Positions 59,317-64,000 of a stretch of 64,000 nucleotides of DNA are shown here, piece after piece. The translations under genes were made by a program, and so were the position numbers. Within the stretch, counting starts at the first letter, position 1. Each line of letters opens with the position of its first letter. Under the pieces are notes generated by a model. That model did no database searches, had not been told where the DNA came from, and was given only the letters and a program-made list of their open reading frames with translations. Source of the stretch: Sulfurovum sp. (lineage in GTDB: Bacteria; Campylobacterota; Campylobacteria; Campylobacterales; Sulfurovaceae); contig JAJPEU010000004.1 in NCBI GenBank assembly GCA_021166685.1, positions 36,489 to 100,488 on the forward strand. The letters are read 5' to 3'.

Positions 59317-59690
59317 GGGGGTGACTTGGTTTCGACTGGAGTAGTCGGGGCTATGTGCATGTCGGACTGGGCAATTCCGTTACGCGGCCCAACGCGAATA
59401 AACGCAAACAATACAGATTATCGTCCAGCTTACGCAGTAGCGTAAGTTATTAACCCCGCTAACGCGGAGGACTGCCTCGCCGGTGAGTGTCATCTTAGCC
59501 GGAGTTTGAGGTATCATATCTGATGACTATACCTATGGGCTGCCTAACCCATGGATGAACCTTTAGGCTGGTCTTGCATAGTTTTGGGTGTAGTGCGAAG
59601 CAAGATGAGAACAAACAACATCATCTAAGCATGTAGAGTCATAGTTCTAGCTGTTTTAGGACTGGGGTTCGATCCCCCACACCTCCACCA
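59317..59690 (+). ncRNA. ssrA: Transfer-messenger RNA
   Basis: 374 bases. The 5' GGGGGTG pairs with the 3' CACCTCC before CCA to form the acceptor stem (one G-U); the tRNA-like T-arm GGGGTTCGATCCCCC is complete. The tag frame begins at 59404 (GCA) and reads ANNTDYRPAYAVA with a stop at 59443-59445, matching the ANN...PAYA tags of Campylobacter. Pseudoknot-forming pairs follow (for example CCCCGCTAACGCGG). It rescues stalled ribosomes with SmpB. The 3' end serves as integration site for the element downstream; CCA is kept, so the tmRNA remains functional. Confidence 0.97.
59668..59690 (+). mobile_element. Probable attL core in the tmRNA 3' end
   Basis: The integrase gene begins 190 bases downstream of the tmRNA CCA, facing away from it, the usual layout for elements using ssrA as attachment site. 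The core is placed on the T-arm/acceptor segment by analogy. The matching right-hand copy is not found in this window. Confidence 0.6.
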
Positions 59691-59815
59691 TACTCCAATT
59701 TAACACAATACAATATATCCATAAAATTCCCAATATACCGACACTTCAATTATCTTTATAGTCTGATACGATACAATAAATTCAATGAAATCTGAAACTT
59801 TTAGGGGCCGATTAT

Positions 59816-59859
59816 GGGGCTTTTTATTTTTTGTCTATTTAAATTATAAAAAAAGCCCC
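59816..59859. repeat. Inverted repeat upstream of the integrase
   Basis: Perfect 10-base arms GGGGCTTTTT (59816-59825) and AAAAAGCCCC (59850-59859) with a 24-base A/T loop, about 20 bases before the integrase start. It may be a terminator for transcripts crossing attL, or an integrase/Xis control site. Confidence 0.45.
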
Positions 59860-59879
59860 CATATTTCAAAGGATGTATC

Positions 59880-61121
59880 ATGGCGAGAATGACAATTCAA
59901 TTAAATGCGACAAAGATCAAAGAGGCCAGGCCTAAAGAAAAAGACTATAAACTTTTTGATGGGGGCGGGCTGTATTTGCTTGTCACCACAAGCGGCGGCA
60001 AACACTGGAAGTTTAAATACCGATTCAACGGCAAAGAAAAAAAACTATCCATAGGGGCCTACCCTGAGATCTCCCTAGTAAGTGCGAGATCGAAACGTGA
60101 GAAGCTAAAAACACTTATTGCCGAAGGAATCGACCCCGGCGAAAAGAAAAAGCAGGCAAAAGCCCAGGCCATACAAACAGAAATCAAAAAAGAGAATACC
60201 TTCTATAATGTTTCTCAGCGATGGCTTAAAAATTATAAAAACACTGTGAGCGAAGACCAGCATATCAGAATAGAAAGCTTATTTAAAAACCATCTTTATC
60301 CGGCTTTGAAAAACAGGCCTATCGATGAAATAACACGACTGGAAATCATCAGCGTCATAGAGCAAATAAAAGAAAAAGGGAAAGCGGATCCCCCAAGACG
60401 CGCTCATATGTATCTGAAAAAGGCTTATAGGTATGCCGTCACCCATGAACTTACCCCGCATAATATCGTCGCAGATATTGAGATCAAAGACATACTGGGC
60501 AAAAAGATTAAACAGCATTATCCAACATTGACAAAAGAAAAAGACATCAAAGGGCTTTTAAATGCCATTGACAGCTATACGGGAGACTATGCCACCAAAA
60601 TGGCTTTGAAGATACTCCCTTACGTATTTGTTCGCAGCTACAATATCCGTTATATGGAATGGAAAGAGATTGATTTTAAAACCAAAGAATGGATCATCCC
60701 TGCGAATAAGATGAAAACCAAAGAGCCATTTACACTCCCCCTGCCTCAGCAAGTCATAGAACATCTAAACGAACTCAAACAGAACGCTACCAGCTCTCTT
60801 TATGTTTTTCCTTCACCTATCTATAAAGACCGCCCGTTAAGCGATAATACACTCAATATAGCGTTAAAACGCATGGGTTACGCCAAAGAGGAATTTGTAC
60901 CGCATGGATTTAGGGCGATGTTCAGTACGATAGCCAACGAAAAAGCCAACACCAAAGACGGCCATAGCTATACGGGTGAAGTGATTGAAGCATGTTTGGC
61001 ACATAATGAAAAAAACCAGGTCAAAGCGGCATATAACCGATCAAATTATAAAGAAGCCATGAGAGGGCTAATGGAATGGTACGCAAACTATTTGGATGAG
61101 GTAAAGAATGATACAGTATGA
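59880..61121 (+). CDS. int: P4-type tyrosine integrase
   Basis: 413 aa. An N-terminal DUF4102 arm-binding region (residues about 1-90, with FDGGGLYLLVTTSGGKHWKF and LSIGAYPEISLVSAR), a core-binding SAM-like region (105-200), and the catalytic domain: Arg252 in VFVRSYNIRYMEW, HGFR at 342-345, His375 in CLAHN and nucleophile Tyr385 in AAYNRSNY. The usual RPGE around the first Arg reads VRSY here, a small variation seen in some relatives. The AAAGGA site supports the ATG. It inserts the element at ssrA. Confidence 0.95.
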   Translation: MARMTIQLNATKIKEARPKEKDYKLFDGGGLYLLVTTSGGKHWKFKYRFNGKEKKLSIGAYPEISLVSARSKREKLKTLIAEGIDPGEKKKQAKAQAIQTEIKKENTFYNVSQRWLKNYKNTVSEDQHIRIESLFKNHLYPALKNRPIDEITRLEIISVIEQIKEKGKADPPRRAHMYLKKAYRYAVTHELTPHNIVADIEIKDILGKKIKQHYPTLTKEKDIKGLLNAIDSYTGDYATKMALKILPYVFVRSYNIRYMEWKEIDFKTKEWIIPANKMKTKEPFTLPLPQQVIEHLNELKQNATSSLYVFPSPIYKDRPLSDNTLNIALKRMGYAKEEFVPHGFRAMFSTIANEKANTKDGHSYTGEVIEACLAHNEKNQVKAAYNRSNYKEAMRGLMEWYANYLDEVKNDTV

Positions 61122-61419
61122 AGGAAATGGTCAAATAAATATCTTTTTAAGTAGTGGGAATACGTTATATATGACTGAAGATGAAATGCTTGAAATTCAT
61201 GAGTTAGCTAGTGATTATTATGATGATCCTTATTTAGAAGATGATGAAGAAAATAATATAAAAGCAAACAAACGCCCTTATAATCGAAAACATAGAGTAA
61301 TGGAACTGTACAATTCCTATAAGCCGGCCTCTAACTCAAAAGCTGAAGCTTTTCGCAAGATTGCCGAACATCTTAATATTACTTACAAAGCTGTAGAAAA
61401 GTCATTTTATAAAAAATAA
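61108..61419 (+). CDS. Small element protein, unknown function
   Basis: 103 aa, overlapping the integrase end by 14 bases. N-terminal half beta-like and acidic (DEMLEIHELASDYYDDPYLE, EDDEEN), then a basic C-terminal part with a helix-turn-helix-like stretch (AEAFRKIAEHLNITYKAVEK). It might be a DNA-binding regulator or recombination directionality partner. No family is recognised. Confidence 0.65.
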   Translation: MIQYEGNGQINIFLSSGNTLYMTEDEMLEIHELASDYYDDPYLEDDEENNIKANKRPYNRKHRVMELYNSYKPASNSKAEAFRKIAEHLNITYKAVEKSFYKK

Positions 61420-61431
61420 TTTATCCTATTT

Positions 61432-61466
61432 TTAACCCTACTTTTACCCCTACTTTTACCCTTAAA
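61432..61466 (+). repeat. Short tandem direct repeats
   Basis: The unit CCCTACTTTTACC appears twice in a row, with partial copies on both sides (TTTTTAACCC before, CCTTAAATTTT after). Position between integrase and xis-like gene suggests integrase arm sites or an origin iteron; too few copies to decide. Confidence 0.5.
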
Positions 61467-61506
61467 TTTTGATCGTTTTAATCCAATACAATTTGATTGT
61501 TGCAAC

Positions 61507-61549
61507 ATAGCCTAAATAATTTCAAAGCTTGTACAGCTCTTTAGGCTAT
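61507..61549. repeat. Inverted repeat upstream of the AlpA/Xis-like gene
   Basis: Perfect 10-base arms (61507-61516 and 61540-61549) separated by 23 bases, ending about 40 bases before the HTH gene start. A possible operator for that protein. Confidence 0.45.
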
Positions 61550-61591
61550 CAAATTCCAAATCGAGGCGGTAAGTACACAAAGGTATTTACT

Positions 61592-61804
61592 ATGAGTAAA
61601 ATAGAAAAAAGATGGATGCGTGCCAAGGAAGTAAGTCAATATCTTTCCATCGGTCTTAGTACCGTATGGTTATATGCTAGTCAAGGTCGTTTAACAGCAA
61701 AAAAGTTGTCTTCAAGAGTCACAGTATTTGATATAGAGGAGGTAGAACGTCTTTTAGATGGCCAGATGAAAAGCACAGAAAAAAATGGTTCTACACAGCC
61801 ATGA
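61592..61804 (+). CDS. AlpA/excisionase-type HTH protein
   Basis: 70 aa. WMRAKEVSQYLSIGLSTVWL and YASQGRLTAKKLSSRVTVFD form a MerR-like winged helix-turn-helix of the HTH_17/AlpA/Xis type. The ATG at 61592 has AAAGG 8 bases upstream; an earlier ATG at 61529 is unlikely. It would bend DNA at the att site or activate int. Its stop overlaps the next gene start (ATGA). Confidence 0.85.
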   Translation: MSKIEKRWMRAKEVSQYLSIGLSTVWLYASQGRLTAKKLSSRVTVFDIEEVERLLDGQMKSTEKNGSTQP

Positions 61805-62502
61805 GATACAAGAGAGCCTACATCGACTCTCTTAATTTATCCGGTGAGAATTTAGAAGCTATGTTTATATATAATGAAGATTATTACATTGAAGTTGTAA
61901 AGAACAAAAGTGTATTTGAGCCCAACAAATGGAAAGAAACGTTTGGCAAAAAATTGACACCAAGTATCATTGATGCCAGGATCGTACACACCTGTTTGGG
62001 CTTAAAATTGCCGCTTAAAACCTTTGCCATAACTCCAAAAAGACAGACTCTGGAGTTTGCAGGACTTCATGGCTACAATGAACGCTCACAGCTTTTAATG
62101 CAAACACTGAATGAATTAAAGAGTTGGTTGCTATTCACATGGGTCACTAGAGGAGACATAGCCATTGATTACATTGGCATGATACCAAAAAAGATCATCA
62201 AAAGATTGTCTCAAACAAGAAAGCCAAAACAGGTGGGTCATACTACCTACTGGAAAACCGATAAAGAGAAGAAAACAAACAGAGTCATGGATATAAAAAT
62301 TTATAGTAAAACAGCTAAAGAGAAATTGGATTATCCGCTTATGAGACTGGAGTTTGTCTTTAAGTCTGAATACCTAAAAAAACTCTATTTCAAAGATCTT
62401 CAGACCATCTTTAAAAAGATGGAAAAAACGATCAAAAGAGCTACTGGTTTAAATGTAAAAATTCAAGGTATTGGCTCCCTCGCGTGCACGCGCGTAAGTT
62501 AA
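61801..62502 (+). CDS. Possible rolling-circle replication initiator (Rep_trans-like)
   Basis: 233 aa, starting within the stop of the HTH gene. Two blocks recall the replication initiation factor family of filamentous phage and mobilisable elements: FTWVTRGDIAIDYIGMIPKK (the R-x-D-I-A-I-D block) and VMDIKIYSKTAKEKLDYPL, followed by MRLEFVFKSEYLKK, where a conserved R-x-E appears. It could be the DNA-nicking initiator of an excised circle. The tyrosine nucleophile cannot be assigned with certainty. A GC-rich palindrome lies at its 3' end. Confidence 0.5.
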   Translation: MRYKRAYIDSLNLSGENLEAMFIYNEDYYIEVVKNKSVFEPNKWKETFGKKLTPSIIDARIVHTCLGLKLPLKTFAITPKRQTLEFAGLHGYNERSQLLMQTLNELKSWLLFTWVTRGDIAIDYIGMIPKKIIKRLSQTRKPKQVGHTTYWKTDKEKKTNRVMDIKIYSKTAKEKLDYPLMRLEFVFKSEYLKKLYFKDLQTIFKKMEKTIKRATGLNVKIQGIGSLACTRVS

Positions 62503-62506
62503 TACC
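62467..62506 (+). repeat. Nested palindrome at the end of the Rep-like gene
   Basis: A 12-base perfect palindrome (CGCGTGCACGCG, 62481-62492) sits inside a wider pair GGTATT (62467-62472) / AATACC (62501-62506). It is GC-rich within A/T-rich element DNA. It could be a nicking origin or a terminator for the rep gene; no function is proven. Confidence 0.45.
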
Positions 62507-62592
62507 AATAAAATTTACAGAAAAACCCAAGCAAAGCCCCACTACAAGGGGCGTACAGCGAATTTGCATAAATTTCAATAAGAACAAAAAAT

Positions 62593-62715
62593 ATGTCAAC
62601 GAAAAACGCCATAGAGCTTATCGAAAACGCCTACAATGCAAACCCTGACGACGAAGAGCTAAAAAACATCTACCAGCAAGTAAGCGACAAGCTTGATGAG
62701 ATGGCGGGCATCTAA
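62593..62715 (+). CDS. 40-aa small ORF
   Basis: Reads MSTKNAIELIENAYNANPDD and ends with KLDEMAGI; acidic and helical (EELKNIYQQVSD). It is in the same frame as the large polyvalent protein, separated by one TAA and three codons before the GTG start, with the AAGGA ribosome site of the next gene overlapping its stop. It might be a separate small protein, or the beginning of a longer protein split by a stop. Confidence 0.5.
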   Translation: MSTKNAIELIENAYNANPDDEELKNIYQQVSDKLDEMAGI

Positions 62716-62724
62716 GGATTACCC

Positions 62725-64000
62725 GTGGGAGCATTAACAGACAGATACAAAGCAATACTAAAAAAGCAGGCATGGCATAAAAGGCTCATGGAGTGGCACA
62801 AAGACAGCCACCCACTGACTAAGAATGAGGATGGAACGCCAAAGGTCTTTTATCATGGGACTGGGGCGGATTTTGATACGTTTGATAGGGGAGATATTGG
62901 CTTTCATTTTGGCACTCAAAAATCAGCAAACGATAGGCTTAGGCACACTAATAAAATTGATTATGGGAACATAATGCCAGTCTATTTGAAAGCCAAAAAT
63001 CTAATTAGATTAAAAGATATGAGATTTTGGTATGACACTGCAAAAATAGCAAAAGAACTCTATAAAGAAAGTATATTAAATAAAGATGAAAAAAATCAAT
63101 TCACTACTAATATTTACGATAAAAATGCAAAAATGTCAAATCTGCGAGAAATCTTGTTATCGAAAGGATATGATGGAATCATATATAAAAACGCGGTAGA
63201 AAACAAAGGAGAAGATAGTTTTATCGTATTATCCCCCAACCAAATCAAATCCATCCACAACAAAGGCACATTTGACGAAAACAGCGCAGTTATAACGGAT
63301 AGCGTTACGCTAGACTCTCCAGTAAAATCAAAACTACAAAAAGAAAAGCGCGGGATTTGGAATGTGACTTTTAATGGGAAAAACTCTACAGCCATATACA
63401 AAGATATTGATTTTATTGACGATGCAATTAAATTTGAGCAAGGGAAAGCAGATTATATAGACAATAAAGGCAATTTTAAAAATGGCTTTGGTGTTTTGCA
63501 TATCGTTAAACATATAGGGAAAAATCAAGACGGGTGGGTTAGTGAAAAAGAGATAGTAAATATTGGTGTTGCGATTAGAAATACTAAGCCGTATATAAAA
63601 TCAGGGAAGCGAATTTACGAATATTATAATAACTTTGGAGACAGATTTAAAATTATAATAGGCGATAAAAAGAATGGCGAAAGAACTATAAGTTTTTATA
63701 GTAATAGAAAGGCTGGGTTTGGCAACGATAGCCAAAATTACATTTACAACCAACCTTTTGGCAGAAGAGGCGGGAGTCATAATGCTCAACCAGCAACCTC
63801 TTCTACTGATACAATCATACCAAAAAACACAAATCAAGTCAACATGGACGGAGCAGAAACAATGAACATACTACAACAGATCAAAACAGAAACAAGTGTG
63901 CTGGCAAAAACAAAACTTGTCAAAGAGTGGAGATCACTTGGGGTAGCGGATAAGGCGAAAATAATAAAAGAGTATAGGAATGAGATAAAGGAAGATTATA
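62725..64000 (+). CDS. Phage-type polyvalent protein: ADP-ribosyltransferase plus nuclease-like domain (partial)
   Basis: 425 codons, open to the right edge. Start GTG at 62725, AAGGA 6 bases upstream. Residues about 40-185 match the ART domain of polyvalent proteins: KVFYHGTGADFDTFDRGDIG (substrate-site His at 44), GYDGIIYKN, Glu in NKGEDSFIVLSPNQIKSIHN and NKGTFDE. Residues about 208-330 resemble the phage Barnase-EndoU-ColicinE5/D-RelE-like nuclease: IWNVTFNGKNSTAIYKD, GFGVLHIVKHIGK (His259, His263), KIIIGDKKNGERTISFYSNR. From 340 on a linker, then a helical part (VKEWRSLGVADKAKIIKEYR) begins. Such proteins are injected or expressed early by phage and conjugative elements to modify or attack host targets. 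The rest is outside the window. Confidence 0.75.
   Translation, partial: MGALTDRYKAILKKQAWHKRLMEWHKDSHPLTKNEDGTPKVFYHGTGADFDTFDRGDIGFHFGTQKSANDRLRHTNKIDYGNIMPVYLKAKNLIRLKDMRFWYDTAKIAKELYKESILNKDEKNQFTTNIYDKNAKMSNLREILLSKGYDGIIYKNAVENKGEDSFIVLSPNQIKSIHNKGTFDENSAVITDSVTLDSPVKSKLQKEKRGIWNVTFNGKNSTAIYKDIDFIDDAIKFEQGKADYIDNKGNFKNGFGVLHIVKHIGKNQDGWVSEKEIVNIGVAIRNTKPYIKSGKRIYEYYNNFGDRFKIIIGDKKNGERTISFYSNRKAGFGNDSQNYIYNQPFGRRGGSHNAQPATSSTDTIIPKNTNQVNMDGAETMNILQQIKTETSVLAKTKLVKEWRSLGVADKAKIIKEYRNEIKEDY

Larger units (their letters stand above)
59668..64000 (+). mobile_element. Integrated element at ssrA (left part only)
   Basis: From the tmRNA 3' end to the window edge: integrase, small unknown protein, AlpA/Xis-like HTH, Rep-like protein, small ORF and a phage-type polyvalent protein, all on the plus strand. 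Unlike the neighbouring chromosome there are no housekeeping genes and intergenic sequence is A/T-rich with repeats. The element's other end is beyond 64000. Prophage, phage satellite or plasmid-like integrative element cannot be told apart here. Confidence 0.8.

Noticed and set aside
59691..64000. Second copy of the tmRNA 3' end (attR) within the window
   Set aside because: No stretch matching the CCCCCACACCTCCACCA end was found on reading; the element must extend past the edge.

Overview
The window is a compact, almost fully coding chromosome segment of a Campylobacterota (Epsilonproteobacteria) member. The best guess is a non-flagellated Sulfurovum-like lineage. Evidence: (i) several gene neighbourhoods match ones known from Campylobacter jejuni (fabH-plsX-rpmF-yceD-ndk-ferredoxin; rplY-pth-lptG-lysA-pheA-hisC-...-dxs; clpS-clpA-aat; rsmG-ribA/hemB-argF-hemN); (ii) the tmRNA encodes a tag beginning ANN and containing PAYA, as in Campylobacter; (iii) fliF-fliG-fliH, which separate hisC from dxs in Campylobacter, are absent, which fits a lineage without flagella.

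Layout. 1-2300 (minus strand): the N-terminal 525 codons of a very large BapA/LapF-type surface adhesin that runs off the left edge. It is preceded by an OmpA-domain protein, and both lie behind what reads as a cyclic-di-GMP-I (GEMM-I) riboswitch. 2446-29253 (mostly minus): housekeeping genes for DNA repair, folate, LPS export (lptE, lptG), leucyl-tRNA synthetase, DNA polymerase III tau, fatty-acid/phospholipid and ribosome genes, SAM, isoprenoid, His/Phe/Lys biosynthesis, PilT, transaldolase, and the N-end-rule genes aat-clpA-clpS (to 31986). 32056-42471: bioD, pyrB and pabB, then a rhomboid/transglutaminase-like pair, rsmG, ribA, and the haem/arginine cluster hemB-argF-hemN with a GlcF-like iron-sulfur protein. 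42477-51129: a two-component system with an AI-2E-family transporter, ruvB, panB, trpA and two transporters (SulP, AEC). 51389-59163: gdhA, a stand-alone HIRAN protein, and a translationally coupled block lgt - giant tandem activase - 2-hydroxyacyl-CoA-dehydratase-like protein. This last pair looks like an ATP-driven low-potential reductase related to double-cubane-cluster proteins.

59317-59690 is ssrA (tmRNA) behind a near-consensus sigma-70 promoter. Its 3' end appears to be the attachment site of an integrated element that continues past the right edge. The element carries a tyrosine integrase, a small unknown protein, an AlpA/Xis-like HTH protein, a possible rolling-circle-type replication initiator, a 40-aa ORF, and the first 425 codons of a phage-type polyvalent protein. 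That protein appears to combine an ADP-ribosyltransferase domain with a Barnase/EndoU/ColicinE5-RelE-like nuclease domain.

Most genes overlap or nearly abut. Non-ATG starts (GTG/TTG) are common. No stretch above 300 bases lacks a gene; the longest gap (51130-51388, 259 bases) holds only the gdhA promoter region. No complete tRNA, no rRNA, no CRISPR array and no insertion sequence was seen. Functions are assigned by reading motifs and gene order; no database search was run.
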